Program-made: the position numbers and the translations under genes | From: Piscinibacter defluvii | Lineage (GTDB): Bacteria; Pseudomonadota; Gammaproteobacteria; Burkholderiales; Burkholderiaceae_C | Reading direction: 5' to 3' | NCBI RefSeq assembly: GCF_004011805.1 | Contig: NZ_RCHJ01000024.1 | Span: 1-64,000, forward strand | DNA length: 64,000 nt | In this document: positions 6,591-14,416 of the stretch, piece after piece | How the letters are laid out: each line of letters opens with the position of its first letter | How positions within the stretch are numbered: position 1 is the first letter of the stretch | The notes under the pieces: generated by a model | The model's input: only the letters and a program-made list of their open reading frames with translations | What the model was told of the DNA's origin: nothing | Database searches by the model: none

Positions 6591-8515
6591 GCGCGCGCGA
6601 GGACCGCGGTGCGGAAGCCGGTTCGATCGGAGTGCTGCCCGACTGGCGCGCCTTCGTCTTGGCGCACGGGCATGGCGCGCCGCTGCGCGCACTCGCTGCC
6701 GTTCTGGGCCGCGAGGCAAGCGAGGTCCAGCGCGTGCGCAACAGCGGTGCGTGCGTGCGCGGCGCGCCGAAGCGCACGTTCAGCGAGTTGTTCACGCTCT
6801 GGCATGGCCGGGCGCCGGCCGATGGCGACTGGCCCGTGCCAGAGCGCGGCGCGGCGGGCGGCTACGAGTGGCAGTTGCCCGAGCTGGCGCTGCTGGCCGC
6901 GCAGGTCGGCCAGACCGGCGTGCGCGAGCTCGCTCTGCTGCTCAGCGAGCGGCTGCGCGCGCTGACGGGCGACCCGCAGGCCTGCCGCACGCCGAGCGCG
7001 GTGCAGAGCCGGATTGCGCTGCTGGGCCTGCAAGCCCGCGACGTGGTCGGCGGCCTCACAGTGGCCGAGGCGGGCCGCGAGCTCGGCTCGCGCACCATCG
7101 TGCAGGAAGCGGTCAGGCACGGGCACCTCAAGCCGCGCAGGGTCGGCTCCGTGCTGGTGATCCCGCGCGACGAGTGGCAGGCCTGGAAGACGCGCCGCTC
7201 GGCGCCGCCGGAGGGCTACGTGCAACTCTCGACCCTCAAACCGATCATCTGCCCGGGCACGGACAAGCTGCCCGAGTACGCCGGCCTGGGCTACATCCCG
7301 AGCGCGGTGCGGTGCTTCCCGATGCAGGGCGGCGTGCCGTCGAGCTCGCGCGGCACCTGGTTCATCAGCCGGGAAGTCGCCGAGCAACTGCTCGCGGATC
7401 GACGGGCCGGGCGGCCGCTGCCCTGGTACGGCAAGCCCACACCGTCGAACCTGCGCGCGACCTTCCGGCTGCTGCAGCAGCGCCTGCATCCGGCGCACTG
7501 CCCGGAGTGCCGCAAGATCTGGGGCCGCGCCGGCGCGCCGAAGGACTTCGACGACTACGTCCGCCGCTACCCACCGCTCGACCACGGCGCCAAGCGCCAC
7601 CTGACCCGGCCGTGGACGCCGGGCATGACGCTCGCCGAGACCGCGCGCCACTGCGACACGACCGCGGCGATGGTCAAGCGCGCGATCGACAACGGCGTGC
7701 TCGCTGCGCGGATCGTGGACGGCAAGCCCTACGTGACGCGCGCCGATGCCACGCGCTGGCGCGCCCGGCGCTGTCCCTCGGGCGAGGGCGCAAAGTCGTG
7801 GATCTCCCTGGACACCGCAGTGCGCTGCTACCTCTTCACCCGCAAGGAGTTGAAGGCGGTGGTGGCCGATGGCCGGCTGCGCTCGAAAGTGGGCACGGAC
7901 GGCTCGATGCGCGGCAAGGTTTACGTGCTGCGCCACCAGTGCGGCGAGATCCGCGCGCGCGATGGCTTCGAGCTGCCGGATGCCGCCGCACGGGCCGGCG
8001 TGTCGGTGGGCCGCATGCGCGAACTGCTGGCCGGCGCGCACTGGCGCCAGGACGGAGAGCGCGTGCCGCTGGAGACGCTCAAGACGGTCATCAAGCGGCT
8101 GCAGTCCACCACCGGCCTGTCGCTGACCGACGCGGCGGCAGAGCTCGGCGTCGAGGTCGCGTGGGTGGCCGCGCGGGTCGAGGACGGCACGATCAGGCTC
8201 ACGCTCGACAAGTGGGGCTCGCAGGAGCCGCGCGTGACGCCGCCGATGCTGGCGCGGCTTCGCGGCGCGCTGGGCCGAGCCGAAGGCGAGCGCCTGGAGC
8301 CCGAGGGCTGGTACGGCCTGGGGGAGGCCACCGCCGATGCCGGCGTGTCGCCGGCGACGCTGATGAAATGGGGCGACGCTGGCGAAGTCGAGCGGCGGCA
8401 GGTCAACGGTCGCTGGCGCTACCGGCGCGAGTCGCTGCGAGCGCGCGCGGCACGCTACTGGTCGGCGTGCCGGTTCAAGCGGGCGGCGCCGCCGGCGTGG
8501 CTGAACGCGGGCTGA
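6587..8515 (+). CDS. multi-helix-turn-helix protein with about five to six excisionase/MerR-like modules
   Basis: This 642-residue protein repeats a winged-helix pattern of the excisionase/MerR type. Modules are visible at about residues 156-200 (LTVAEAGRELG), 347-391 (MTLAETARHCDTT), 405-450, 463-505 (LPDAAARAGVS), 511-558 (LSLTDAAAELGV) and 577-625 (GLGEATADAGVS). Each ends in a short basic wing. A CPEC pair sits near 304. An array of this length could bind a long stretch of DNA repeats. It is translationally coupled to the ATPase before it (ATGA). I know of no named family with this layout, so the role (target choice, partition, replication control) is open. Confidence 0.65.
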   Translation: MSAREDRGAEAGSIGVLPDWRAFVLAHGHGAPLRALAAVLGREASEVQRVRNSGACVRGAPKRTFSELFTLWHGRAPADGDWPVPERGAAGGYEWQLPELALLAAQVGQTGVRELALLLSERLRALTGDPQACRTPSAVQSRIALLGLQARDVVGGLTVAEAGRELGSRTIVQEAVRHGHLKPRRVGSVLVIPRDEWQAWKTRRSAPPEGYVQLSTLKPIICPGTDKLPEYAGLGYIPSAVRCFPMQGGVPSSSRGTWFISREVAEQLLADRRAGRPLPWYGKPTPSNLRATFRLLQQRLHPAHCPECRKIWGRAGAPKDFDDYVRRYPPLDHGAKRHLTRPWTPGMTLAETARHCDTTAAMVKRAIDNGVLAARIVDGKPYVTRADATRWRARRCPSGEGAKSWISLDTAVRCYLFTRKELKAVVADGRLRSKVGTDGSMRGKVYVLRHQCGEIRARDGFELPDAAARAGVSVGRMRELLAGAHWRQDGERVPLETLKTVIKRLQSTTGLSLTDAAAELGVEVAWVAARVEDGTIRLTLDKWGSQEPRVTPPMLARLRGALGRAEGERLEPEGWYGLGEATADAGVSPATLMKWGDAGEVERRQVNGRWRYRRESLRARAARYWSACRFKRAAPPAWLNAG

Positions 8516-8583
8516 GGATCGAGAACGGAGGTAGGCGCTGCGCCGGGCGTTGACCGGGCCCGGTTGCAGGGGATCATGGGTTC

Positions 8584-9051
8584 ATGAACACCCTCCTGCA
8601 ATCGCTGCTGGCGCGCGAACAAGCCCAGCGCAATGCCGACCGGGCCGCGCGCGGCGGCGAGCTCGCCGAGGCTGCGGACATCGTGGCCGCGCTGCATGCC
8701 GCCTACGCCCCGTTCCACGAGCAAGTCCAGGCGCTCAAGCTGCGCGGCGACTACGGCGCTGCCGTCAGCTTCGGTGATCGCGCCGAGCACCTGCGCAGCG
8801 TGGCCACGGAGAGCGGGCTGCAACTGCACCTGGGGTCAAAGCTCCTGCCGGCGTCGCTGCACCTGAGCGTGGTGGCCCGGCAGGGCGCGACGCAAGCGAG
8901 CATCCGCCTGTTCATCCAGCACCGGCACCCCGGCAAGGTCGAGGAACTGGCGATCTTCGGTGCCGGCCACAGCCCCGAGGACATGGTGCGGGCGCTGCTC
9001 GAGCAACTGGCGCGCCACGTGCACGACGACAGCCTCGCGGAGGCCGCGTGA
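8584..9051 (+). CDS. hypothetical protein, 155 aa
   Basis: The first 80 residues are helical and charged (REQAQRNADRAARGGELAEAADIVAAL). The second half alternates strands and helices (LHLSVVARQGATQASIRLFI). It may be a small adaptor or an ICE-specific protein; no family is recognised. Its stop overlaps the GTG of the next gene (GTGA), so the two form a coupled pair. Confidence 0.5.
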   Translation: MNTLLQSLLAREQAQRNADRAARGGELAEAADIVAALHAAYAPFHEQVQALKLRGDYGAAVSFGDRAEHLRSVATESGLQLHLGSKLLPASLHLSVVARQGATQASIRLFIQHRHPGKVEELAIFGAGHSPEDMVRALLEQLARHVHDDSLAEAA

Positions 9052-9419
9052 GCGCCCCGGCGCGGCGGGACGCCGTGGGCGCGCTGCTGCGGCAGCACGG
9101 CTGGGTGCTGGTCGAAGGCGGCACGGCGCTCGCGACCAAGGTCTACCCCACGGCGGTGGGGCCGAAGGAAGCGCAGGTCTACCTCTCGCGCAGCCGCGAC
9201 GACGATCCCAATCAGTCGCTGTCCGGCCAGTACTACAGCGAGGGGCGCAACATCATGTCGACGGGCGTGCTGCTGCCGAAGGCGGCTGCCGCGGCGGACG
9301 TCGAGCGGCTGGTGGCGCAGTTCGCGCGAGAGGCCGATTACGCCGTCGACGCCTCGTACGCGCGGGGGATCTGGCTGCGCGACCAACGCGAGGCTGAAGG
9401 CCTGCCGCGGCAGGCTTGA
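9048..9419 (+). CDS. hypothetical protein, 123 aa
   Basis: The GTG start overlaps the previous stop. The 123-residue product is alpha/beta with a basic N-terminus (APARRDAVGALLRQHGW), a strand-rich middle (QVYLSRSRDDDP) and a helical end. Family unknown. Its only clear feature is coupling to the gene at 8584, which argues that the two act together. Confidence 0.5.
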   Translation: MSAPARRDAVGALLRQHGWVLVEGGTALATKVYPTAVGPKEAQVYLSRSRDDDPNQSLSGQYYSEGRNIMSTGVLLPKAAAAADVERLVAQFAREADYAVDASYARGIWLRDQREAEGLPRQA

Positions 9420-9469
9420 ACCCGCCCTGGGGCGCAGGACCATGGTGTCCCAAACCTCTGGAGCAAGAT

Positions 9470-9814
9470 ATGGCGCGAGCAGTGCCCTACGCCCGAACCT
9501 TTCCCTGCAGCACCCTGGTGATCGACGGCACCACCGCCGGCGGCGAACTCGACAGCGATCCGCGGCTGTGGCGCGGCGCGCCCTATGCGCTGTTCGACGT
9601 CGAGGACCAGCACCACGTCACGCCGCGGCTGCCGGCGCTGTGGATCGCCCGGCTGGCGCTGCGCCTCGCGCCGGCTTGGGCTTTCGCCCTGGGCGCGCTG
9701 GAGTTCCGCCGCGACTTCACGCTCAACCTCGGCGCCGCGCTGATGGAGAGCTACGACAGCGGCCGGGACTGGGCCCACCGGATCACGGGCCGCCGGTTCG
9801 ACAACGCGGCCTGA
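9470..9814 (+). CDS. hypothetical protein, 114 aa
   Basis: The ATG at 9470 is preferred because GGAG lies just upstream; a longer frame starting with TTG overlaps the previous stop. The protein contains WRGAPYALFDVEDQHH and a hydrophobic helix (IARLALRLAPAWAFALGAL) that may be membrane-associated. No family is recognised. It is the last plus-strand gene before the convergent minus-strand integrase operon. Confidence 0.5.
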   Translation: MARAVPYARTFPCSTLVIDGTTAGGELDSDPRLWRGAPYALFDVEDQHHVTPRLPALWIARLALRLAPAWAFALGALEFRRDFTLNLGAALMESYDSGRDWAHRITGRRFDNAA

Positions 9815-9859
9815 CCAGGAGCCAGCCAGGAAGCGAAGCAAGTAGCGGCGGCACCGCGC

Positions 9860-10603
9860 TCACGGTTCGCGTTCTGCGAGCGCCATCCATTCGGACCAGC
9901 TGGGCCAGAACCGTGCGCGGCGGGACAGGATCGCGGGCAGCACGGCGCGCGTCGGAACGTAAGGCGAGGTCGCGCACGGCTGGACTTCCTCGCTGGCCAG
10001 CGCCGCCAGCGTGTCGTACGACTGCAGAAACTGCAGGGCCAGTTCCGGCGGCAGCACCATGCCCGGGCTGGAAGGCGGCGCGCTGCGGAGGTGGTGCGCA
10101 ATGGCGCTGAGCTCTTCGGCGACGGTCTTGCGGAACGGCCGGCGCGCCAGTTGATCCACGGCGGTAGGGTTCGCCCACCGGGACAGCCACCGCGCCTGCG
10201 CCACCTCGCTCATGTCGCTGGACGCCTGCGAGGGCGCCCGGGCATGGGCGCGCATGAAGTCGAAGGCCCAGCACGCCGAAATCCAGAAGGGAACGGCTCG
10301 GCACGCCGCGCGCGGCAGCCGCGTGGCGTGCCAGGCCATCAGGTAGGCGTGAAGCGCCGGCGCGTGCTCGACGACGCAGCGGATGCGATGCCCGTCCGGC
10401 CGCTTGGCGTAGGTCTCGCGAAGCTTGTCCAGCCAGTCGCCGAGCTCGGCGTGCTCGCCGGCGCGCGGGACGTTGTAGGTACCGTGCGCCGCGCGGTAGG
10501 CCTCCAGCTCTTCGAGCCTGCGCCCCAGGTCGAGCAGCGCGCGGTGGGTGAGCGAGCGGCGCGGCGTCGCGCTGCGGCCGGCTTCCTTGAACGGGCCGCG
10601 CAT
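9860..10603 (-). CDS. hypothetical protein with helicase-associated-domain-like N-terminus
   Basis: The protein has 247 residues. Residues 28-68 (RRLEELEAYRAAHGTYNVPR, then LGDWLDKLRETYAK) resemble the small helicase-associated (HA) repeat, which has the form y..hGh.nVP...LG.Wl...R. The rest is helical with no recognised domain. The ATG start overlaps the previous stop (ATGA). It is the last gene of the four-gene minus-strand operon headed by the recombinase. The HA match is weak and by eye only. Confidence 0.5.
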   Translation of the reverse strand: MRGPFKEAGRSATPRRSLTHRALLDLGRRLEELEAYRAAHGTYNVPRAGEHAELGDWLDKLRETYAKRPDGHRIRCVVEHAPALHAYLMAWHATRLPRAACRAVPFWISACWAFDFMRAHARAPSQASSDMSEVAQARWLSRWANPTAVDQLARRPFRKTVAEELSAIAHHLRSAPPSSPGMVLPPELALQFLQSYDTLAALASEEVQPCATSPYVPTRAVLPAILSRRARFWPSWSEWMALAEREP

Positions 10604-11493
10604 CAGTCGTCCTCCTCATCGTCATCTTCCGTGGCACCCTCCGCCATCAGTGCAGCGTCCTCGACGCAGGAGCCGGTGGTCTGGATCGTCAGAGCCAAGC
10701 GCCCGAAGGCGTAGCGCACGAATCGCTCGCGGCCCTCCAGCGTCATGACGGCCACTTGCCCCGCGGAAGCGACATACGCGCGGGCGGCAGCGACGAGGAT
10801 GTTCATGCGCGCAGGGAACGCCAACACAGCCTGTGCCGTGCCCAGAGAAGCATGGGCAGAGTGCTCGATGCGCAGGTCGAGCCGCCTACCGTGCAGGCGA
10901 AGGCTGGTGGCGCTCAGTTCGATGCGCGGTGGCTCCAGCAGCTGCGCGACACGCTTCTTGGGCGGCTTGGCGTGGAGCACGTCGGCAACCTCAAACCAAT
11001 CGGTGGCGTCGGTCATGTCGAGCGTGTCGCAGGGTGTCGCGCCTTCACCGGCCAAAGGCGGGCAATCGCTCTGAGCGGTCAGAGGCAGCGTGCCACAGAG
11101 CCTCTGGCCGAGCATGACGCTCACGGTGTCGGCGTCGCACTGCAATAGCGGTCGCCAATCGCGAGGCACGCGGCGCAGTTCGCGCAGCAGCTGGCGCGCG
11201 TTGGCAGCGATGGCGATTCGCGGTCCGTGGTGATCGGCCGGGGTCGAGGTAGCAAGGGCGAACGGCCCGTAGCCCGAGGCGATGGTGAGGGCCGATCGGT
11301 CCTGGAAGATCCGCACGGAGCGTAGTGGCGAATCCCGCGGGCCGACCACGCAGGGCTTCACCTGGCGCAGCATTCGCACGAGCTCGCCTGCCGGCACGCC
11401 GTGAACCGCGCACCGCGCGGCCTGGCGGGCGTTGAGAGAACGCCAATCGGGATGGCAACCTTGCTCTCGAAGCGGTACGGGCTCAGTAGGCAT
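10603..11493 (-). CDS. hypothetical protein, 296 aa, beta-rich with acidic tail
   Basis: The protein alternates strands and helices and ends in a run of acidic residues (TEDDDEEDD). Stretches such as GYGPFALATSTPADHH and QVAVMTLEGRERFVRYAF are faintly like sliding-clamp-type domains, but I could not establish this. It overlaps the Mrr-like gene by 11 bp and the next gene by 3 bp, so all four minus-strand genes are probably one transcript. Function is unknown; the acidic tail could act as a protein-interaction or DNA-mimic region. Confidence 0.55.
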   Translation of the reverse strand: MPTEPVPLREQGCHPDWRSLNARQAARCAVHGVPAGELVRMLRQVKPCVVGPRDSPLRSVRIFQDRSALTIASGYGPFALATSTPADHHGPRIAIAANARQLLRELRRVPRDWRPLLQCDADTVSVMLGQRLCGTLPLTAQSDCPPLAGEGATPCDTLDMTDATDWFEVADVLHAKPPKKRVAQLLEPPRIELSATSLRLHGRRLDLRIEHSAHASLGTAQAVLAFPARMNILVAAARAYVASAGQVAVMTLEGRERFVRYAFGRLALTIQTTGSCVEDAALMAEGATEDDDEEDD

Positions 11494-12112
11494 GCTGTCC
11501 TCCGAAGGTCGAAGCGCGGCAGCGGAGCAGCAGGTTGAGCAGCGCCGAGCCGCTCACGAGCTCGACCGACGTGCCGTAGAGCGCCAGCCGGGTCAGCGGG
11601 CCGGTGCGGCCGCAGTGGACGAACAGGCCGCCGGCGTGCCCGCGCTCGCGGATCGCTCGCTCGAACTCGCCGACATGGCTCGGGTTCACCGACGCGCGGT
11701 AGCGCTTGATCTGGACCGCCCACGTGCGGCCGAGCGTGCCCGGGACCACGACGCGGCCGTCGATCCCACCGTCGCCGGTGTAGCGACGGTTGCGCAGAAC
11801 GATGTAGCCGGCCGACTCGATGCCGCTGAGTACCACTTCCTCGAAGACGTGCGGGTCCACGGTGCGCAGGTAGGCGAAAGCGCGCGCGCCGGCGCCCTCG
11901 CCGCGGAAGCGCGCCAAGGTGGCGAGGATGCGGCGCGAGCGCGCGATGCGCCGCAGGTGGGAGGGCCGGTCGAGCAGGCGGACGGTGTTGAGCGCGCGGC
12001 TGACCAGGCTGGCCAGGCGCGGGAACCGCGGTGCCGGCGCACGCGGCGCGTGGGCGGGCTGGCTGGCGCTGCGGAAGGAAGGCGGCGCGAAGGAGCGGAG
12101 TGCGTGGCTCAT
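11483..12112 (-). CDS. Mrr-like restriction endonuclease-fold protein
   Basis: The C-terminal half (about residues 85-200) has the Mrr-type PD-(D/E)XK pattern. FEEVVLSGIESAGY is followed by GDGGIDGRVVV with the catalytic Asp, then VQIKRYRASV with the Q-x-K, and a helix VGEFERAIRER. The N-terminus is basic and Pro/Ala rich and may bind DNA. Mrr-like nucleases act on modified or foreign DNA, but relatives in mobile elements also serve recombination. It lies 15 bp downstream of the recombinase gene, so a recombination-linked or defence role is possible. Confidence 0.75.
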   Translation of the reverse strand: MSHALRSFAPPSFRSASQPAHAPRAPAPRFPRLASLVSRALNTVRLLDRPSHLRRIARSRRILATLARFRGEGAGARAFAYLRTVDPHVFEEVVLSGIESAGYIVLRNRRYTGDGGIDGRVVVPGTLGRTWAVQIKRYRASVNPSHVGEFERAIRERGHAGGLFVHCGRTGPLTRLALYGTSVELVSGSALLNLLLRCRASTFGGQHAY

Positions 12113-12127
12113 GTCGTGTCTCCCCGG

Positions 12128-13279
12128 TCAGGCCGCGGCCGTGGGTTCGGGCGCCGCTTGGTCCGCTGGGGCGAGCTGCCGGGCGCGGGTGTGGGCGAGG
12201 CTGGGGCCGAGGTACGCGTTGCTCACCTCGGGACGGCCGTGGCCGAGCTCGTGAGCGATCGCGAGGCGCGCGCTGCGCTTGTTGTCCGCCTCGCTCTGGC
12301 CGCCGCGCACGGGCGACGGCTCGCCGGTGAGTTCCTCGTAGCGGTCGTTGGCGTGCTGGTGGCGCAGCCCGTGCGCCGTCACGCCCAGAGCAGCCTTCGT
12401 GATGCCGAAGCGCCGCAGGGTGTTGTAGAAGCGGTTGGCGTTCTGCGCCGCGGTCCGGCCGGGCTCGCCGACGTAGTTGCCCTTGGCGACGATCTTGAGC
12501 AGCCGGTCGATGAGCTCGACCTGCTCAGGCGTCTGCAGGGGAATGTCGCGCGGGCGGCCACCCTTGGTGCCGCGGTGCACGCGCAGGAAGCGCTCGCAGC
12601 CGGGGAAGTGCACCGTGTCGCGAGGGTTCGCCTCTTCGCGCGACTTCACCGCCTCGTGCGGCCGGAAGTGCCGCGCTTCCTTGGCGCGCAGCCCGAAGCG
12701 GTAGCAGATCTCCAGCTGCAGGCCGACCCACGGGTCGTGCGCCCGCACGTCGGCGATCTTGGCCTCGACGTCCACGCACTTGGCGATCCAGCTGCGGTCG
12801 GCGCGCGCGGAGCGGTCGCGGTGGATGTAGTGCGAGTCCTCGCCGAAGTAGTGCGCGACGTCGCGCACGAGCCCGGGCCGGCCGATCCAGGCGGCGTAGG
12901 TGCGCAGGAAGCTGAGGTAGTTGTGGACGGTGGCCACCGACAGGCCACGGTCGGCCCACAGGCGCGTCACCGCCAGCACCTGGCGGTTGGTCAGGTAGCG
13001 CGGGTCGGCGTCGGCGAAGCGGGTGTTGAAGCGCAGGTCATCCCAGAACTTGAAGTAGAAGCGCTCGCGGTCGAGCGTGGTCTTGTCGGCCACCACCTTG
13101 ATCAGCTTCGCGTGCTGCTTGTTGTGCACGCGCAGGACTGCGTCCAGGACGCGCTTCCAGTCCCGGGTGCCCTTGGGGGCGTTGGCGATGATGGTCTGGG
13201 GGTCGGTGGCCGCGCCAGTGGGCGGCCGCCGGTGGTAGCCACCAGCCTTGAACGAACAGGTCTCCTTGTCGAGCGACAT
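12128..13279 (-). CDS. tyrosine recombinase (integrase)
   Basis: The 383-residue protein has the tyrosine recombinase signature: Arg in CYRFGLRAKEARHF near 197, Lys in HRGTKGGRPRD near 240, HGLRHQH near 304-310, and LGHGRPEVSNAYLG with the likely nucleophile Tyr near 357. The ATG at 13279 is chosen for GGAG upstream, although the frame stays open for a further 370 bases. It heads a four-gene operon with an Mrr-like nuclease and two unknown genes. It is the best candidate for integration or dimer resolution of the conjugative element, but no attachment site was identified. Confidence 0.85.
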   Translation of the reverse strand: MSLDKETCSFKAGGYHRRPPTGAATDPQTIIANAPKGTRDWKRVLDAVLRVHNKQHAKLIKVVADKTTLDRERFYFKFWDDLRFNTRFADADPRYLTNRQVLAVTRLWADRGLSVATVHNYLSFLRTYAAWIGRPGLVRDVAHYFGEDSHYIHRDRSARADRSWIAKCVDVEAKIADVRAHDPWVGLQLEICYRFGLRAKEARHFRPHEAVKSREEANPRDTVHFPGCERFLRVHRGTKGGRPRDIPLQTPEQVELIDRLLKIVAKGNYVGEPGRTAAQNANRFYNTLRRFGITKAALGVTAHGLRHQHANDRYEELTGEPSPVRGGQSEADNKRSARLAIAHELGHGRPEVSNAYLGPSLAHTRARQLAPADQAAPEPTAAA

Positions 13280-13471
13280 GTGAGTCTCCAATGACGGCCG
13301 GCGAGCCACTTCGGCCGAGTCACAGAGGGCGGACGCAGATCTCCAGCGCGCATGGGCGTCCAAGGCCACGCGCACAGGTCGAGGGTCATCGACCAACGCG
13401 CTGCCGACCCTCGTGCGCAGCGCGTCGCTTCCGTCGTTTCGGCCGCGCTCGCGCGCAACCAGGCGGTCGTT

Positions 13472-13496
13472 AAAAAAATCCAGTCCCAAGACCTGG
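13472..13496 (-). terminator. terminator-like hairpin upstream of the recombinase operon
   Basis: Read on the minus strand, an imperfect stem (CCAGGTC, loop, GACTGG) is followed at once by seven T residues. It would stop minus-strand transcripts about 190 bases before the recombinase start. It could insulate the operon or act as a leader attenuator. The stem is short, so certainty is limited. Confidence 0.4.
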
Positions 13497-14267
13497 CGGT
13501 GTGTTTCCACGCCGGCAAGCCTCCTGGCCCGCGCACCTCTTCGGATGCGCAGCGCCGAGCCCGGTCCATGCCGAGGCTCATCAGGGAAGTTCGTGGGTAC
13601 CGTGGCTCCCGCCGGAAGATCGCTCCTGCCAACGGAGCGTCGCGGGGTCAAGGTCTTGAAGCCGGTCGCATGACCTCATAGGGGCTGAGGCGACGGCTAA
13701 CCCTCAAGGGGTTGGCGACATTGACAACGGTGTAGCCGCGCGCAGCTCGAAGGCCGCACGCAAGGGGGCAACTGCCGCGCAGGCGCGCGCAGAAGCTGTT
13801 CAGACGAATCCGCTTGACGGATCGGAGATGGGGATCAAAGGCGGCACCGCGCTGGGCGCGGCAGGGCTCTTGAAGAGCCGGGGATTGAAGTGCAGGTCAC
13901 GACTGCGAACGGTGGCTTGCGGGCACCACATTCCCGGCCTGCTTGCAAAGAGAGCTGTGGCAGGCAGCACAAGCTCAGGCGCGAGTTGAACCCATCGGCG
14001 GCGCGGCTGTCAAGTGCGCGGTGTTGACGAATGGAAATTGGTCTAGCAGTGATTCGCCTGTGAGCGAATTGAAAGTGGCGAGTCTGCGCGGGGTTGACTT
14101 CAACCCTTGCCCCCGTCTAGCTGTGTACGGCGAGCGTGTTTGCTCGAAGACGATGCACCCGAATCCGAGATCGACTCCGACTGAGCCGGCATGCGGCCGG
14201 CGTTCTGATGGGCGACGTCGTGCTCTCGTCGAAGTCTTAGACGAAGGAACGGGCCGCGCGGCACGTG

Positions 14268-14300
14268 ATGTCGTGCTCTCGTGGCACGAGAGCACGACAT
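14268..14300. repeat. perfect palindrome upstream of parM (possible centromere/operator)
   Basis: The arms ATGTCGTGCTCTCGTG and its exact complement flank a single G. A third, direct copy of the core TCGTGCTCTCGT lies at 14218-14229. It sits 116 bases before the parM start. ParR proteins bind repeats upstream of parM in known partition loci, so a centromere/operator role is plausible but inferred. Confidence 0.6.
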
Positions 14301-14309
14301 GGGAAGGCG

Positions 14310-14353
14310 CGAGCGGCACTTTTCGGGGGTCGTAGCACCCGCCTTTCCGTTGG
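14310..14353 (+). repeat. 44-bp promoter-proximal dispersed repeat, copy 2
   Basis: This copy is inverted relative to the other four, and the gene it precedes (parM at 14417) is also on the opposite strand. The repeat therefore keeps the same orientation relative to its gene, 63 bp upstream of the start. This is the strongest hint that the repeat is a control element rather than a random insertion. Confidence 0.85.
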
Positions 14354-14416
14354 CGCGGATCGGATTTCGTCGCGATGCTTCGGGTCATCAAAGGCCTTCA
14401 ACAGGAGCAAGCGCAC

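Larger units (their letters stand above)
13280..14416. other. 1.1-kb non-coding control region between recombinase and parM
   Basis: No convincing gene is seen here. Reading frames that are open show neither a ribosome site nor a protein-like composition. The region holds a terminator-like hairpin (13472-13496), a 15-base palindrome GGCTCTT-G-AAGAGCC (13865-13879), a small inverted repeat ATTCGC/GCGAAT (14052-14069), a perfect 33-base palindrome (14268-14300) and a copy of the 44-bp repeat (14310-14353). Its place between recombinase and partition genes makes it a candidate for attachment site, centromere or transfer origin; none is proven. Confidence 0.5.

Noticed and set aside
5355-8041. 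Long minus-strand open frames opposite the ATPase and multi-HTH genes
   Set aside because: They are Arg/Ala/His-rich shadow frames with no domain and would oppose a clearly coupled plus-strand gene set.
10603-11493. Naming the 296-residue protein a DNA polymerase sliding clamp
   Set aside because: Only two short stretches look similar by eye; the three-domain clamp pattern could not be followed, so it stays unnamed.
13280-13651. Upstream extension of the recombinase by about 124 codons
   Set aside because: GGAG before the ATG at 13279 and the usual family length favour the short form. The extension looks like GC-rich non-coding DNA and contains a terminator-like hairpin.
13943-14335. 130-codon open frame in the region before parM
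   Set aside because: It runs through the perfect palindrome and into the 44-bp repeat, lacks a ribosome site and shows no protein-like pattern.
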